This document shows, piece by piece, positions 33,431 through 44,083 of a stretch of 63,312 bases of DNA. Origin of the DNA: an uncultured Ruminococcus sp. (GTDB lineage Bacteria > Bacillota > Clostridia > Oscillospirales > Ruminococcaceae); assembly GCA_947627275.1 (NCBI GenBank), contig CANQVK010000017.1, positions 1 through 63,312 of the forward strand, given 5' to 3'. How positions within the stretch are numbered: the first letter of the stretch is position 1; each line of letters begins with the position of its first letter. The notes under the pieces were generated by a model that worked only from the letters and a program-made list of their open reading frames with translations, was not told the origin of the DNA and made no database searches. The position numbers and the translations under genes are program-made.

Positions 33431-34768
33431 TTACGAGAGGAAGCCTTTATGGTGTCTCATCATAAGCTGCGATTCAAGTGTACGTGTTGTTTCAAGAGCA
33501 ACGCTTACCGCAATGAGAATTGTAGTACCGCCCATTGAAAGGGATCTGAGATTTTCGTCCGCCATAGAGAAGAATATAGGAACGACCGCGATGATTCCGA
33601 GGAATACGGCTCCTACGAGAGCGATCTTTGAAAGAACTCTCTGAATGTAATCCGAGGTGGGCTTTCCGGGTCTGATACCGGGGATGCCGCCGTTGGACTG
33701 ACGAAGATTATTAGCTATCTCAATGGGGTTGTACTGGATAGATACGTAAAAATAGTTGAACGCAATGATCAGGATAAAGTAAAGTATTGCGTAAGACCAG
33801 CTGCTTGTTGAGAAGAATTTGCAGAAGTGATAGTAGAAGCCCTCCGCCTTGGTAGGCTGTCCTGCGAAAAGCTGGATAGTCTGGGGGAGCGACATGAAGC
33901 TCATTGCAAAGATGATAGGCATAACGCCGCTCATCATTACCTTTATCGGAATATGAGTTTTCTGTCCGCCGAACTGCTTTCTTCCTACAACTCTCTTGGC
34001 ATACTGGATAGGGATACGTCTTTCAGCCTCGTTCATAAATACGATAAAGGCAAATTCAAAGACGATAAATACGACGTAGCCGATAGTAACAAAGAGATAC
34101 TTCTCGGGCTTTTCGCCGATAAGTGAAACAAGACGTCCTGCGTCTACAGGGAATCTTGCTGCGATACCTGCAAAGAGTATCATAGATACGCCGTTGCCGA
34201 TACCCTTGTCGCTTATTCTGTTGCCCATCCATACTACGAAGGACGCGCCGGCAACAAAGCATGCGATTATTACAACTGCGGAGAAATACATTTCCCAGCC
34301 GCTGGCGTATTTGACAGCATGGGACGTAATACCGTTGTCGCCGGTAACATTCATTCTCTTAAGGGTCAGATAGTAGGCGAATCCCATGAATACCGCAAGA
34401 ACCATAGCTACTGCGGAAGTGATCTTGTTGATCTTTTTTCTGCCCTCTTCTCCCTCGTCCCTGAGTCTTTCAAGCGGCGGCAGAGCATATGTCAGCAGCT
34501 GCATGATGATCGACGCATTGATGTACGGGGTAATCGAAAGTGAGAATATAGTTGCCTGAGACAGCGCGCCGCCGGTTATCGTATTCAGGTATTCGAGGAA
34601 GTTTCCGCCTGTTGCGTTATTGTCCATCCAGTCCTTTACAACGCTTGTATCGAGGAACGGAACTGCAACTGCGCTTCCGAATCTGAAAATAACGATCATT
34701 AGTAATGTGTACAAAAGCTTTTTCCTTATATCGGGAACGCTCCACGCACGTTTCAGTGTCTGAAACAC
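33431..34768 (-). CDS. secY: Protein translocase subunit SecY, 445 aa
   Basis: Channel of the Sec system with ten membrane helices. Plug and pore features are in the first third; KMTSAVAMVLAVFMGFAY-like helices and the conserved cytoplasmic loop ending GMPGIRPGKPT (here GGIPGIRPGKPTSDYI) are visible. The start is GTG at 34766-34768, one base after the rplO stop, with GAGGTGATG upstream. Usual spc-operon position. Confidence 0.96.
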   Translation of the reverse strand: MFQTLKRAWSVPDIRKKLLYTLLMIVIFRFGSAVAVPFLDTSVVKDWMDNNATGGNFLEYLNTITGGALSQATIFSLSITPYINASIIMQLLTYALPPLERLRDEGEEGRKKINKITSAVAMVLAVFMGFAYYLTLKRMNVTGDNGITSHAVKYASGWEMYFSAVVIIACFVAGASFVVWMGNRISDKGIGNGVSMILFAGIAARFPVDAGRLVSLIGEKPEKYLFVTIGYVVFIVFEFAFIVFMNEAERRIPIQYAKRVVGRKQFGGQKTHIPIKVMMSGVMPIIFAMSFMSLPQTIQLFAGQPTKAEGFYYHFCKFFSTSSWSYAILYFILIIAFNYFYVSIQYNPIEIANNLRQSNGGIPGIRPGKPTSDYIQRVLSKIALVGAVFLGIIAVVPIFFSMADENLRSLSMGGTTILIAVSVALETTRTLESQLMMRHHKGFLS

Positions 34769-34769
34769 A

Positions 34770-35210
34770 TTACATCACCTCGGTCTTTCCGCCTGCCTTT
34801 TCAATTTTCTCTACAGCGCTCTGAGAGAATTTTGCAGCTTTAACTGTGAGCTGAGCTGTAAGCTCTCCGTTTCCGAGAACTTTAACGCCGTCAAGCTCCT
34901 TTTTGATAAGACCTGCTGCCTTCAGAAGCTCTGCGTCAACTACTGTGCCGTTCTCGAATCTGTTGAGATCCGATACGTTTACGATAGCGTACTCAGCTGC
35001 GAAGATATTGTTGAAGCCTCTCTTAGGAATACGTCTTGCAAGAGGCATCTGTCCGCCTTCAAAGCCGATTCTTACGCCGCCGCCCGAACGGGCATTCTGT
35101 CCCTTGTGACCCTTGCCGGCAGTTTTGCCGTTACCCGAGCCGTGACCTCTGCCTACTCGCTTTACAGCCTTGTTGGAATCGGGTGCGGGAGTTAATTCGT
35201 GAATTTTCAT
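34770..35210 (-). CDS. rplO: 50S ribosomal protein L15, 146 aa
   Basis: Glycine-rich N-terminal extension ([19 protein letters not shown]) and the RIPKRGFNN core are diagnostic. ATG at 35208-35210 is chosen over a GTG three codons upstream because of its spacing from GGAGG. Confidence 0.97.
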   Translation of the reverse strand: MKIHELTPAPDSNKAVKRVGRGHGSGNGKTAGKGHKGQNARSGGGVRIGFEGGQMPLARRIPKRGFNNIFAAEYAIVNVSDLNRFENGTVVDAELLKAAGLIKKELDGVKVLGNGELTAQLTVKAAKFSQSAVEKIEKAGGKTEVM

Positions 35211-35227
35211 GGTATGCACCTCCTTGC

Positions 35228-35404
35228 TTACGCTTCAGTAACCTCGACGAGGTGTAAGATTTTCTTGATCTTGCCCTGTGTCTGAGCATTGTCGGGCTGA
35301 GTTGTTACATCGCCGATCTTCTTAAGACCCAGCGACTGAGCAGTCGCGATCTGATCCTTCTTGCAGCTGATGAGGCTCTTAACGAGCTTGATGTTCTTAG
35401 CCAT
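35228..35404 (-). CDS. rpmD: 50S ribosomal protein L30, 58 aa
   Basis: [21 protein letters not shown] fits L30, and the usual single-domain length is kept. ATG at 35402-35404 follows AAGGAGG; a TTG two codons before is less likely. Confidence 0.95.
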   Translation of the reverse strand: MAKNIKLVKSLISCKKDQIATAQSLGLKKIGDVTTQPDNAQTQGKIKKILHLVEVTEA

Positions 35405-35417
35405 TGTCAATGCCTCC

Positions 35418-35918
35418 TTAACCTAAAATTTCCTTAACGGACTTGCCTCTCTTAGCGGCAACCTCCTTAGCGGAAGTGCAGGCCTTAAGACCGTTGATAG
35501 TAGCTCTTACTACGTTGCAGGGATTATTGGAACGAAGGGACTTTGTTCTGATGTCCTTGATGCCTGCGACCTCGATGACCGCACGGACAGGACCGCCTGC
35601 GATAACGCCGGTACCGGGGGCTGCGGGCTTCATGAGAACTCTGCCTGCGCCGAATGCGCCTACGATCTCATGGGGGATAGTAGTACCCTTCAGAGCGATC
35701 TTGCAGAGATTCTTCTTTGCGTCCTCTATACCCTTGCGGATAGCGTCGGGAACTTCTCCGGACTTGCCGAGACCGAAGCCTACTGTACCGTTACCGTCGC
35801 CGACAACCACGAGTGCGGAGAACTTCATGATACGGCCGCCCTTAACTGTCTTGGAAACTCTGTTGATAGCAACTACCTTTTCCTGAAGCTCGGGAGCCTG
35901 TGTTTCAATATTAGCCAT
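35418..35918 (-). CDS. rpsE: 30S ribosomal protein S5, 166 aa
   Basis: Double-stranded RNA-binding N domain ([19 protein letters not shown]) and [19 protein letters not shown] are intact; the spectinomycin-site loop is present. GGGAGG precedes ATG. Confidence 0.97.
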   Translation of the reverse strand: MANIETQAPELQEKVVAINRVSKTVKGGRIMKFSALVVVGDGNGTVGFGLGKSGEVPDAIRKGIEDAKKNLCKIALKGTTIPHEIVGAFGAGRVLMKPAAPGTGVIAGGPVRAVIEVAGIKDIRTKSLRSNNPCNVVRATINGLKACTSAKEVAAKRGKSVKEILG

Positions 35919-35933
35919 TGTTTTACCTCCCTC

Positions 35934-36293
35934 TTAGAACTGTAATCCGTTTGCACGGGCACCTTCGGCGAGTTCCTTGACTCTTCCGTGGTAGAGGTAG
36001 CCGCCTCTGTCGAATACGACCTCGGTGATACCCTTTGCTGCTGCGTTCTTTGCGATCATCTCGCCGACCTTGCGAGCGCCCTCGATGTTGCCGCCGCTGC
36101 CCTCAAAGTTCTTATCCATGCTGGATGCAGAAGCAAGAGTAACTCCGTTTACGTCGTCAATGATCTGAGCATAAATGTGCTTAGAAGAACGGAAAACATT
36201 GAGACGGGGACACTCGGGAGTACCTGAGATCTTATAGCGGACTCTGCGGTGTCTCTTTAATCTTGCCTTATTGCTGTCAAATTTCTTTACCAT
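35934..36293 (-). CDS. rplR: 50S ribosomal protein L18, 119 aa
   Basis: 5S rRNA binder. [20 protein letters not shown] and [20 protein letters not shown] are diagnostic; full length. AAAGGAG precedes ATG. Confidence 0.97.
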   Translation of the reverse strand: MVKKFDSNKARLKRHRRVRYKISGTPECPRLNVFRSSKHIYAQIIDDVNGVTLASASSMDKNFEGSGGNIEGARKVGEMIAKNAAAKGITEVVFDRGGYLYHGRVKELAEGARANGLQF

Positions 36294-36312
36294 AGCAATT
36301 TGCTCCTTTTAA

Positions 36313-36858
36313 TTACTTCTTGCCCTTACCGGCCTTACCTTCCTTGCGGATGATATGCTCGCCGGCGTATCTGATGCCCTTGCCCTTGTAAGGCTCGGGA
36401 GGACGCTTTTCACGGATCTCAGCTGCAAACTGACCTACAGCCTGCTTATCTATACCGCTTACGATTATCCTGTTGGGCTGAGGAACTTCAAGCTTTATGG
36501 TATCTGTTTCCTCAATAACAACAGGGTGAGAAAATCCGAGGTTAAGATTTACCTTGTTTCCCGACTTTGCGGCACGGTAGCCGACGCCCTCGATCTCGAG
36601 CGTCTTGGAATATCCGTTTGTTACACCCTCGACCATATTGGCGATAAGTGTACGTGTAAGACCGTGAAGCGAACGATGCTTCTTATCGTCGCTGGGTCTT
36701 GTTACTGTGATAACACCTGCTTCGATCTCGATGGAAAGCTCGGTGCTGAACTGCTTTGTAAGTTCGCCCTTGGGTCCCTTGACTGTGAGGCAGTTATTGT
36801 CGTTCTTTACCTCTACACCTGCGGGAACTGCAATAGGCATTCTGCCGATTCTTGACAT
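36313..36858 (-). CDS. rplF: 50S ribosomal protein L6, 181 aa
   Basis: Two-domain L6 with MSRIGRMPIAVPAGVEV, VTNGYSKTLEIEGVGYRA and the C-terminal KRPPEPYKGKGIRY signature. GGAGGAG precedes ATG. Confidence 0.97.
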   Translation of the reverse strand: MSRIGRMPIAVPAGVEVKNDNNCLTVKGPKGELTKQFSTELSIEIEAGVITVTRPSDDKKHRSLHGLTRTLIANMVEGVTNGYSKTLEIEGVGYRAAKSGNKVNLNLGFSHPVVIEETDTIKLEVPQPNRIIVSGIDKQAVGQFAAEIREKRPPEPYKGKGIRYAGEHIIRKEGKAGKGKK

Positions 36859-36870
36859 AGTAGCTCCTCC

Positions 36871-37269
36871 TTACCAGATGTATGCGAGAACCTCGCCGCC
36901 GACGTTAAGCTCTCTTGCCTTCTTGTCGGTTACGATTCCCTTTGAAGTGGAAACGATTGCGATACCCAGACCCTTTCTTACCTTGGGCATATCTGCGCAG
37001 CTTGAATAGATACGCAGACCGGGCTTTGAAACTCTTCTGAGTCCTGTTATTACGGGTGATCTGTTGTCACCGTATTTGAGCGTGATCCTGATAACGCCCT
37101 GCTTTCCGTCCTCAATTATCTGAAAGCCCTTTACATAGCCCTCGTCTACGAGGATCTGTGTTATAGCCTTCTTTACATTTGAAGCGGGAACGTCAACTGT
37201 GGCGTGCTTAGCAGTATTCGCATTGCGGATTCTTGTTAAAAGATCAGCGATTGTATCTGTGATTTGCAT
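36871..37269 (-). CDS. rpsH: 30S ribosomal protein S8, 132 aa
   Basis: 16S central-domain binder. [19 protein letters not shown] and the C-terminal [20 protein letters not shown] are diagnostic. AAAGGAGG precedes ATG. Confidence 0.97.
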   Translation of the reverse strand: MQITDTIADLLTRIRNANTAKHATVDVPASNVKKAITQILVDEGYVKGFQIIEDGKQGVIRITLKYGDNRSPVITGLRRVSKPGLRIYSSCADMPKVRKGLGIAIVSTSKGIVTDKKARELNVGGEVLAYIW

Positions 37270-37292
37270 TCAGATGACCTCCTTTTCGTATT

Positions 37293-37478
37293 TTACCAGC
37301 TTGCCTTCTTTACGCCGGGGATCTGACCGTCGTGAGCAAGCTCTCTGAAGCAGACACGGCAGATGCCGAACTTTCTGAGGTAGGCATGTGGTCTGCCGCA
37401 GATCTTGCATCTGTTGTATGCTCTTGTGGAATACTTGGGAGTTCTCTTCTGCTTATTGATCATTGCCTTCTTAGCCAT
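37293..37478 (-). CDS. rpsN: 30S ribosomal protein S14, zinc (type Z) form, 61 aa
   Basis: Short Gram-positive S14 with a zinc ribbon CKIC...CRVC ([20 protein letters not shown]). The four Cys are intact, so this is the zinc-dependent paralogue. GGGAGG precedes ATG. Confidence 0.97.
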   Translation of the reverse strand: MAKKAMINKQKRTPKYSTRAYNRCKICGRPHAYLRKFGICRVCFRELAHDGQIPGVKKASW

Positions 37479-37494
37479 TTTTCTTCCTCCCTGA

Positions 37495-38034
37495 TTACTT
37501 GATGAACGGAGCGCCGAGAAGCGAGAGAAGCTCTCTGCCCTCTTCGTCGGTATTAGCTGTAGTGATAAAGTTGATATCCATACCTCTTACCTTGTCGATC
37601 TTGTCGTACTCGATCTCGGGGAAGATGAGCTGCTCTTTTACGCCGGTAGAGTAGTTTCCTCTGCCGTCGAAGGAATTGGCGCTGATACCTCTGAAGTCGC
37701 GAACTCGGGGGAACGCAACGTTGAAGAGCTTATCAACGAATTCATACATCTTTTCGCCTCTGAGGGTAACTTTTACGCCGATAGGCATTCCCTCACGGAG
37801 CTTAAAGTTAGCAACGGATTTCTTGGCTCTGCATACTACAGGCTTCTGACCTGTGATAGCGGCTATATCGGTCATGATAGCGTCAATGACCTTTGCGTTG
37901 TCCTTTGCCTCGCCTGCGCCTACGTTGATAACAACCTTGTCAAGCTTCGGGATCTGCATAACGCTCTTGTAGCCGAACTTCTTCATCAGTGCGGGAGCAA
38001 CGTCGCTAACATAAAAATCTTTTAATCTTGCCAT
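37495..38034 (-). CDS. rplE: 50S ribosomal protein L5, 179 aa
   Basis: 5S rRNA binder and P-site tRNA contact. [14 protein letters not shown] and GKKPVV-type [19 protein letters not shown] are intact. AAAGGAG precedes ATG. Confidence 0.97.
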   Translation of the reverse strand: MARLKDFYVSDVAPALMKKFGYKSVMQIPKLDKVVINVGAGEAKDNAKVIDAIMTDIAAITGQKPVVCRAKKSVANFKLREGMPIGVKVTLRGEKMYEFVDKLFNVAFPRVRDFRGISANSFDGRGNYSTGVKEQLIFPEIEYDKIDKVRGMDINFITTANTDEEGRELLSLLGAPFIK

Positions 38035-38052
38035 TGTCGTTTCTCCTTTACA

Positions 38053-38394
38053 TTATTCAAAAGACTTGCCGCACTTCTTGCAGGTACGAAGCTTTTTGCC
38101 GTCCTCGAAAGTGTGACCGACTCTTGTGGGCTTGCCGCACTTGGGGCATACTAACTGTACTTTTGAAGCGTACACGGGAGCCTCAGTCTTGATGATGCCG
38201 CCCTGCTGACCCATTCTTGTGGGCTTTACGTGCTTTGTGATCACGTTGATGCCCTCAACGATGACCTTGCCCTCCTTGGGGCTTACCTCTGCGACCTTAC
38301 CGGTTTTTCTGTCGCCGTTCTTATCGTACTTATCCTCGTACTTACCTGTGAGCAGGATAACGGTGTCACCGGTTTTAACGTGAACTTTACTCAT
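38053..38394 (-). CDS. rplX: 50S ribosomal protein L24 with C-terminal zinc ribbon, 113 aa
   Basis: KOW-type N domain (VHVKTGDTVILLTGKYEDK) plus a C-terminal CPKCGKPTRVGH...CKKCGKSF zinc ribbon, found in many Firmicutes L24 proteins. ATG at 38392-38394 preferred over GTG four codons earlier because the GGAGG overlaps the GTG context. Confidence 0.95.
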   Translation of the reverse strand: MSKVHVKTGDTVILLTGKYEDKYDKNGDRKTGKVAEVSPKEGKVIVEGINVITKHVKPTRMGQQGGIIKTEAPVYASKVQLVCPKCGKPTRVGHTFEDGKKLRTCKKCGKSFE

Positions 38395-38412
38395 ATCTTG
38401 TGACACCTCCGA

Positions 38413-38781
38413 TTAAAGAACCTCGGGAGCAAGGCTGAGGATCTTTGTGTATTCCTTTTCACGAAGCTCCTTAGCAACAGGTCCGAAAATACGGGTACCC
38501 TTGGGGTTCTTGTCTTCCTTAATAATTACAGCAGCGTTCTCGTCGAAGCGGATATATGTGCCGTCCTCTCTTCTGAGACCCTTTGCTGAACGAACGATAA
38601 CTGCCTTAACAACGTCGCCCTTCTTTACAACGCCTCCGGGTGTTGCTTTCTTAACGGAAGCAACCACAACGTCGCCTATATTTGCATATCTGCGGCGTGT
38701 TCCGCCCAGAACTCTGATACACATAAGCTCCTTGGCTCCTGTGTTATCAGCGACTTTAAGATAAGTCTGCATCTGAATCAC
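38413..38781 (-). CDS. rplN: 50S ribosomal protein L14, 122 aa
   Basis: Intersubunit bridge protein. [20 protein letters not shown] and the [21 protein letters not shown] segment are diagnostic. The start codon is GTG (38779-38781) behind AAAGGAGG; full family length supports it. Confidence 0.97.
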   Translation of the reverse strand: MIQMQTYLKVADNTGAKELMCIRVLGGTRRRYANIGDVVVASVKKATPGGVVKKGDVVKAVIVRSAKGLRREDGTYIRFDENAAVIIKEDKNPKGTRIFGPVAKELREKEYTKILSLAPEVL

Positions 38782-38819
38782 AGCGAGTTCCTCCTTTCAA
38801 GCTTTAAGCTTTTACAAAA

Positions 38820-39080
38820 TTACTTAGCCTTCTCAATGATGTTGGTTACACGCCATCTCTTATCCTTTGAAAGCGGACGTGTTTCCATGATCTCAACTCT
38901 GTCGCCGACTCTGCACTCGTTGTTCTCATCGTGAGCCTTGAACTTAACAGTATTCTTGATGATCTTCTTATAAAGCGGGTGTTTAACGTTATCAACGATA
39001 GCAACTACGACGGTCTTATCCATCTTATCGCTTACAACCTTACCTACTCTTGTTTTTCTAAGGTTTCTCTCAGTAGACAT
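38820..39080 (-). CDS. rpsQ: 30S ribosomal protein S17, 86 aa
   Basis: OB-fold 16S binder. [20 protein letters not shown] and [20 protein letters not shown] are diagnostic. GGGAGG precedes ATG. Confidence 0.97.
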   Translation of the reverse strand: MSTERNLRKTRVGKVVSDKMDKTVVVAIVDNVKHPLYKKIIKNTVKFKAHDENNECRVGDRVEIMETRPLSKDKRWRVTNIIEKAK

Positions 39081-39099
39081 TAGCTAAATCCTCCCTTTC

Positions 39100-39297
39100 T
39101 TACTGCTGCGCAAGCTCTGCGGCGCGCAGAGACGTTTTGATGCGGGCAATATCTTTCTTTACAGCCTTGATTCTCGCTGTATTCTCGAGCTGATTTACAG
39201 CCAGTTGGAAGCGAAGATTGAAGAGCTCTTCCTTGAGGCTTGTAAGCTGCTCGTTCATCTCGTCAACGGACATTTCTCTGATATCAGACGCCTTCAT
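39100..39297 (-). CDS. rpmC: 50S ribosomal protein L29, 65 aa
   Basis: Two-helix protein at the tunnel exit: [18 protein letters not shown] and [18 protein letters not shown]. The ATG at 39295-39297 overlaps the rplP stop (TAATG); an upstream in-frame start lies inside rplP and lacks family similarity. Confidence 0.96.
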   Translation of the reverse strand: MKASDIREMSVDEMNEQLTSLKEELFNLRFQLAVNQLENTARIKAVKKDIARIKTSLRAAELAQQ

Positions 39298-39719
39298 TAC
39301 TGCTCTCCTCCTTCTTCCTTGGTTACGAACTTGCACTTGATGGGAAGCTTGTGCATTGCAAGACGCATAGCCTCGCGTGCGATCTCCTCTGATACTCCCT
39401 TGATCTCAAAAAGAACTCTGCCGGGCTTTACTACCGCTACCCAGTACTCGGGAGAACCCTTACCTGAACCCATTCGTGTTTCAGCGGGCTTTTCTGTGAT
39501 AGGCTTGTCGGGGAATATCTTTATCCAGACCTGACCGCCTCTCTTGATGTAACGGGTCATAGCGATACGGGCAGCCTCGATCTGGTTAGATGTGATCCAT
39601 GAAGGCTCGAGAGCCTGTAGGCCGTAATCACCGTATGTTACCTTGTTACCTCTGTATGCCTTACCCTTCAGACGTCCTCTGTGGACTCTGCGGTACTTAA
39701 CTCTTTTTGGAAGCAGCAT
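39297..39719 (-). CDS. rplP: 50S ribosomal protein L16, 140 aa
   Basis: Peptidyl-transferase-region protein. [20 protein letters not shown] and [10 protein letters not shown] are diagnostic. Its ATG overlaps the rpsC stop (TAATG); the Shine-Dalgarno is inside rpsC. Confidence 0.97.
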   Translation of the reverse strand: MLLPKRVKYRRVHRGRLKGKAYRGNKVTYGDYGLQALEPSWITSNQIEAARIAMTRYIKRGGQVWIKIFPDKPITEKPAETRMGSGKGSPEYWVAVVKPGRVLFEIKGVSEEIAREAMRLAMHKLPIKCKFVTKEEGGEQ

Positions 39720-40507
39720 TACTGATTACCTCCTTCTCTTTTTGAGTCACGGTTGAAGTTTCTTCCGCCTCTTCTGTTTCCGTCGCGTCTGTCGTCGCGG
39801 CGGCGGCGGTTGTTATCGTCGCGGCGGTTGGACTTTCTCTCGACCTTTTCTCTCTGAGCGGCAGCCTTTGCAGCGTCGCCCTTAAGAACCTCGCCCTTGT
39901 AGATCCATACCTTTACGCCGAGCTTTCCGTATGTTGTGTCAGCCTCAGCGAAACCGTAATCAATATCGGCACGGATAGTCTGAAGCGGGATAGTACCTTC
40001 GTGGTAGCTCTCGCTTCTTGCGATCTCGGCTCCGGCAAGTCTGCCTGATACCTTGACCTTGATTCCCTTCGCGCCGAGTCTCATTGTTCTGCCGATCGAC
40101 TGCTTCATAGCTCGTCTGAATGAAACTCTGTTCTCGAGGTCGAGAGCGATCTTCTCTGCTACGAGCTGCGAGTCCATGTCAGGCTGCTTTACCTCGATGA
40201 TGTTTACATAAACCTGCTTGTTCATCATCTTCTCGAGCTGTACTCTGAGCTTCTCTATTTCCGCGCCCTGTCTGCCGATAACGATACCGGGCTTAGCGCA
40301 GTGGATGTGGATTCTTACCTTATCGGCAAAACGCTCGATCTCAATTCTGGGAACACCTGCTGCATACAAGCTCTTCTTAATGAAGTTACGAACATTGTAG
40401 TCCTCAACGAGAGTATCGCCGAAGTCTGCCTTGTTTGCATACCAGCGTGAATCCCAATCTTTAATAACGCCGACACGAAGACCGTGCGGATTAACCTTCT
40501 GTCCCAT
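39719..40507 (-). CDS. rpsC: 30S ribosomal protein S3 with Arg-rich tail, 262 aa
   Basis: Helicase-side entry-channel protein with a KH domain ([22 protein letters not shown]) and the S3 C domain ([20 protein letters not shown]). After about residue 215 it has a 45-residue tail almost entirely R, D, N and G (for example [18 protein letters not shown]), longer and more charged than in Bacillus. AAGGAGG precedes ATG. Confidence 0.97.
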   Translation of the reverse strand: MGQKVNPHGLRVGVIKDWDSRWYANKADFGDTLVEDYNVRNFIKKSLYAAGVPRIEIERFADKVRIHIHCAKPGIVIGRQGAEIEKLRVQLEKMMNKQVYVNIIEVKQPDMDSQLVAEKIALDLENRVSFRRAMKQSIGRTMRLGAKGIKVKVSGRLAGAEIARSESYHEGTIPLQTIRADIDYGFAEADTTYGKLGVKVWIYKGEVLKGDAAKAAAQREKVERKSNRRDDNNRRRRDDRRDGNRRGGRNFNRDSKREGGNQ

Positions 40508-40526
40508 TAATCAGACCTCCTTGGGA

Positions 40527-40862
40527 TTATTCTTTTTCTTTAAGAACAACTGTGATGTGTGATGTTCTCTTTAATATTCTGAATGCTCTGCCCCGTGCTC
40601 TCGGCATGATCCTCTTCATTATAGGACCGGGTGTTACGAAGCACTCGGCTACATAGAGGTTATCGCCGTCCATGCTGAAATTGTTTACAGCATTTGCCTG
40701 AGCGGATTTTACAAGCTTTGCAACGATAGGACTTGCAGCCTTAGGAGTAAGATCTAAAGCAGCCAAAGCGATGTCCAGTGGCTTGTTTCTGATAAGATCG
40801 AGAACGATCTGCACCTTTCTGGGTGATATACGAGCATTTCTTAAATAAGCTCTCGCTTCCAT
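40527..40862 (-). CDS. rplV: 50S ribosomal protein L22, 111 aa
   Basis: Tunnel-wall protein. [20 protein letters not shown] and the hairpin region [23 protein letters not shown] sequence (macrolide site) are intact. GGAGGAG precedes ATG. Confidence 0.97.
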   Translation of the reverse strand: MEARAYLRNARISPRKVQIVLDLIRNKPLDIALAALDLTPKAASPIVAKLVKSAQANAVNNFSMDGDNLYVAECFVTPGPIMKRIMPRARGRAFRILKRTSHITVVLKEKE

Positions 40863-40881
40863 CTATAGCTCCTCCTTCCGC

Positions 40882-41166
40882 TTATTTCTTACCGTTATTG
40901 GATGTTTTTGAGCCTGCGTGGCCCTTATAGGTTCTTGTAGGAGCAAACTCGCCGAGCTTGTGTCCTACCATATCCTCTGTTACGTATACCGGAACATGCT
41001 TGCGTCCGTCGTGAACAGCGAATGTGTGACCGACGAAATCAGGGAAAATCGTTGAAGAACGACTCCATGTCTTAAGAACGTTCTTCTTGCCTGCCTCGTT
41101 CATAGCCACAACTCTTTTAAGGAGAACCTCCTGGACGTACGGTCCCTTTTTGATGCTTCTGCTCAT
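40882..41166 (-). CDS. rpsS: 30S ribosomal protein S19, 94 aa
   Basis: [19 protein letters not shown] and [16 protein letters not shown] are diagnostic of S19. GGGAGG precedes ATG. Confidence 0.97.
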   Translation of the reverse strand: MSRSIKKGPYVQEVLLKRVVAMNEAGKKNVLKTWSRSSTIFPDFVGHTFAVHDGRKHVPVYVTEDMVGHKLGEFAPTRTYKGHAGSKTSNNGKK

Positions 41167-41186
41167 TATTCAGTTCCTCCCTTCGA

Positions 41187-42020
41187 TTATTTACCGTTGC
41201 GGCGTTTTACGATGAACTTATCTGTTCTGTGGTGCTTTTTACGAGTCTTATAGCCGAGAGCGGGCTTGCCCCAAGGGGTAACAGGTCCGGGTCTTCCGAC
41301 AGGCGACTTGCCTTCGCCACCGCCGTGGGGGTGATCGCAGGGGTTCATAACGGAACCGCGGACTGTAGGTCTCCAGCCCATGTTTCTCACACGACCTGCT
41401 TTACCGTAGTTTACGTTCTCGTGGTCGATGTTTGAGACCTGACCGATAGAAGCCTTGCAGTTTACGGGAATTTTTCTCATTTCGCCGGAAGGAAGTCTTA
41501 CGAGAGCGTACTTATCCTCCTTGCCCATGAGCTGAGCCTGATTACCTGCGCTTCTTACGAGCTGAGCGCCCTTTCCGGGATAAAGCTCGATAGCGTGGAT
41601 AAACGTACCTACGGGAATATCTGCAAGCTTAAGAGCGTTGCCGGGCTTGATGTCAGCCTCTTCGCCTGATTCTATCTTATCGCCGACTTTCAGTCCGTTG
41701 GGAGCGAGGATATATCTCTTTTCGCCGTCCTCGTACTGAACGAGCGCAATGAATGCCGATCTGTTGGGATCGTATTCAAGTGTAAGGACAGTAGCGATCA
41801 TGTTGTCCTTATCGCGCTTGAAATCTATAACACGGTACTTTCTTCTGTTTCCGCCGCCTCTGTGGCGAACTGTGATCCTGCCGTAGCTGTTTCTTCCCGA
41901 CTTCTTCTTCAGGGGTTCGAGAAGGCTCTTTTCCGGCTCAACCTTTGACAGAACAGAATAATCTGTTACAGTCATCTGACGTCTGGAAGGCGTCGTAGGC
42001 TTGTAGGTTTTAATAGCCAT
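41187..42020 (-). CDS. rplB: 50S ribosomal protein L2, 277 aa
   Basis: Peptidyl-transferase-associated. The [18 protein letters not shown] start and the C-terminal [19 protein letters not shown] with the key His are intact. AAGGAG precedes ATG. The 71-base gap to rplW is the longest within this cluster and I see no promoter in it. Confidence 0.98.
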   Translation of the reverse strand: MAIKTYKPTTPSRRQMTVTDYSVLSKVEPEKSLLEPLKKKSGRNSYGRITVRHRGGGNRRKYRVIDFKRDKDNMIATVLTLEYDPNRSAFIALVQYEDGEKRYILAPNGLKVGDKIESGEEADIKPGNALKLADIPVGTFIHAIELYPGKGAQLVRSAGNQAQLMGKEDKYALVRLPSGEMRKIPVNCKASIGQVSNIDHENVNYGKAGRVRNMGWRPTVRGSVMNPCDHPHGGGEGKSPVGRPGPVTPWGKPALGYKTRKKHHRTDKFIVKRRNGK

Positions 42021-42091
42021 TTATTTCAACTCCTTGTTATAATGCGTTATTTGCGGGAGCATTACTCCCATACTGTCCGTATTATACGGAA

Positions 42092-42385
42092 TTAATACAT
42101 ACCCTCGAAGAATTCAATTGTCTTGGAATCGGGAGTAAGAGTGATAACAGCCTTCTTCCATGAAGCTGTCATGCCCTCGTATCTGCCGAGGCGCTTCATC
42201 TTGCCCTTAACGTTCATTGTGGTCACCTTAGCGACCTCTACGCCGAAGAGCTTTTCAACAGCCTTCTTGATCTCGGGCTTTGTAGCGTCTTTAGCTACTT
42301 TAAAGGTGTACTTGCCTGCCTGAAGTCCGTCCATGGACTTTTCGGTGATAACGGGCTTGATAATAATATCCTGAGCTGTTTTCAT
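42092..42385 (-). CDS. rplW: 50S ribosomal protein L23, 97 aa
   Basis: Docking site for trigger factor and [23 protein letters not shown] is diagnostic. ATG overlaps the rplD stop (TAATG); AGGAGG lies inside rplD. Confidence 0.97.
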   Translation of the reverse strand: MKTAQDIIIKPVITEKSMDGLQAGKYTFKVAKDATKPEIKKAVEKLFGVEVAKVTTMNVKGKMKRLGRYEGMTASWKKAVITLTPDSKTIEFFEGMY

Positions 42386-43008
42386 TATGCGTACACCTCC
42401 TCTATTTTACCAACGGCATTCTTTACGACGATAAACTTATCGTAGTTGAGAATATCGTAAACATTGAGCGTATTAACGGCAGCAGTCTTGATGCCGGGGA
42501 TGTTTGCAGCGCTCTTGATAACCTTTGCGTCAGCCTCGGCAGTAACGATGAGAGCCTTGCCCTCGACATTGAGAGCCTTGAGCATCTCAACGATGGTCTT
42601 TGTCTTGAAGCTGTCAAGCGTAAGAGCGTCAAGAACGATCATGTTGTTGTCGAGTACCTTTGAGGAAAGAGCGGACTTCATAGCAAGTCTTCTTACCTTT
42701 TTATTAAGAGCGTATCTGTAGTCTCTTGGCTTCGGTCCGAGAGCAACGCCGCCGTGTACCCACTGAGGAGCGCGCGTAGAGCCCTGTCTTGCGTGACCTG
42801 TACCCTTCTGTCTCCAAGGCTTTCTTCCGCCGCCGCTTACTTCTGTTCTTGTGAGCGTAGACTGTGTGCCCTGTCTCTGGTTTGCAAGGTAATTTACTAC
42901 CATAGCGTGCATAACGCCTTCGTTGGGAGTAATTCCGAATACGGCATCGTTAAGCTCTGTTTCGGAAACCTGATTTCCTGCCATATCAAATACTGAAATT
43001 GTAGACAT
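42385..43008 (-). CDS. rplD: 50S ribosomal protein L4, 207 aa
   Basis: Tunnel protein. The conserved loop [19 protein letters not shown] is intact. In E. coli L4 also represses its own operon; whether that holds here is unknown. AAGGAGG precedes ATG. Confidence 0.97.
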   Translation of the reverse strand: MSTISVFDMAGNQVSETELNDAVFGITPNEGVMHAMVVNYLANQRQGTQSTLTRTEVSGGGRKPWRQKGTGHARQGSTRAPQWVHGGVALGPKPRDYRYALNKKVRRLAMKSALSSKVLDNNMIVLDALTLDSFKTKTIVEMLKALNVEGKALIVTAEADAKVIKSAANIPGIKTAAVNTLNVYDILNYDKFIVVKNAVGKIEEVYA

Positions 43009-43025
43009 TTACGTTTCCTCCTTCC

Positions 43026-43658
43026 TTAAGCCTTAACGCTGTCAACGATATAAACGATTCCGCCCTTAGGACCGGGAACTGCACCCTTGATAGCGATGAG
43101 ATTGTTTTCTGCGTCTATTTTAACTACTTCGAGGTTCTGAACAGTTACCTGCTCAGCGCCCATGTGACCTGCCATGCCCTTGCCCTTGTAGATTCTTGAA
43201 GGCGAGGAGCAAGCTCCCATAGAACCTGCCTGTCTGTGAACAGGACCGGTACCGTGAGTTTCCTTGAGTCTGTGCTGGTTGTGACGCTTGATAGCGCCCT
43301 GGAAGCCCTTACCTTTGCTTGTGCCGATAACGTCGATGGAATCGCCGACCGCAAAAGTATCAGCCTTTACGATGTCGCCCACATTAAGAGCGTCGCAGTC
43401 GTCCAGTCTGAACTCTTTAAGATTCTTCTTGCAAGCCACGTCCGCCTTATCGAAGTGACCCTTCATAGGCTTGTTGACTCTCTGTACCTTTACATCGCCG
43501 TAGCCGAGCTGAAGCGCAGCGTAGCCGTCGTTTTCAACGGTTTTCTTCTGAACGACAACGCACGGACCGGCTTCGATAACTGTTACAGGAATAACCTTTC
43601 CTGCCTCGTCGAAGATCTGAGTCATACCGATCTTCTTACCGATAATGCCTTTCTGCAT
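43026..43658 (-). CDS. rplC: 50S ribosomal protein L3, 210 aa
   Basis: [20 protein letters not shown] and [20 protein letters not shown] are diagnostic. ATG at 43656-43658 has an 8-base spacing to AGGAGG; the ATG two codons earlier is too close. Confidence 0.97.
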   Translation of the reverse strand: MQKGIIGKKIGMTQIFDEAGKVIPVTVIEAGPCVVVQKKTVENDGYAALQLGYGDVKVQRVNKPMKGHFDKADVACKKNLKEFRLDDCDALNVGDIVKADTFAVGDSIDVIGTSKGKGFQGAIKRHNQHRLKETHGTGPVHRQAGSMGACSSPSRIYKGKGMAGHMGAEQVTVQNLEVVKIDAENNLIAIKGAVPGPKGGIVYIVDSVKA

Positions 43659-43768
43659 TTTCATTTCCTCCTGATAGGTTATTGGTTGATAATTTACATA
43701 TCAACATGACCGGCGGACTACCGCCATTCCGTTTCCCGAACGGTATTTTCAAGCGTAATTTCGGTCAA

Positions 43769-44083
43769 TTACTTGACTTCCATAACAACGTCTACGCCTG
43801 CGGGGATCTCGAGCTTATCGAAAGCAGCGGTCGTCTTTTCTGTAGGACGAAGAACGTCGATGAGTCTTTTATGCGTTCTCATCTCGAACTGCTCACGGCT
43901 GTCCTTGTACTTGTGAGTAGCACGAAGGATAGTAACGATCTCCTTGTTGGTAGGGAGCGGGATAGGACCCGAAACTCTTGCGCCGCTTCTCTTAGCTGCT
44001 TCAACGATCTTAGCTGCCGCAATATCAACAGTAGCGTGATCGTAGCCCTTGATCTTGAATCTGATCTTTTCGTTGACTGCCAT
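43769..44083 (-). CDS. rpsJ: 30S ribosomal protein S10, 104 aa
   Basis: First structural gene of the superoperon. [20 protein letters not shown] and [16 protein letters not shown] are diagnostic. AGGAGG precedes ATG. The 110-base gap to rplC is ordinary. The 5' leader with an intrinsic terminator suggests attenuation. Confidence 0.97.
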   Translation of the reverse strand: MAVNEKIRFKIKGYDHATVDIAAAKIVEAAKRSGARVSGPIPLPTNKEIVTILRATHKYKDSREQFEMRTHKRLIDVLRPTEKTTAAFDKLEIPAGVDVVMEVK

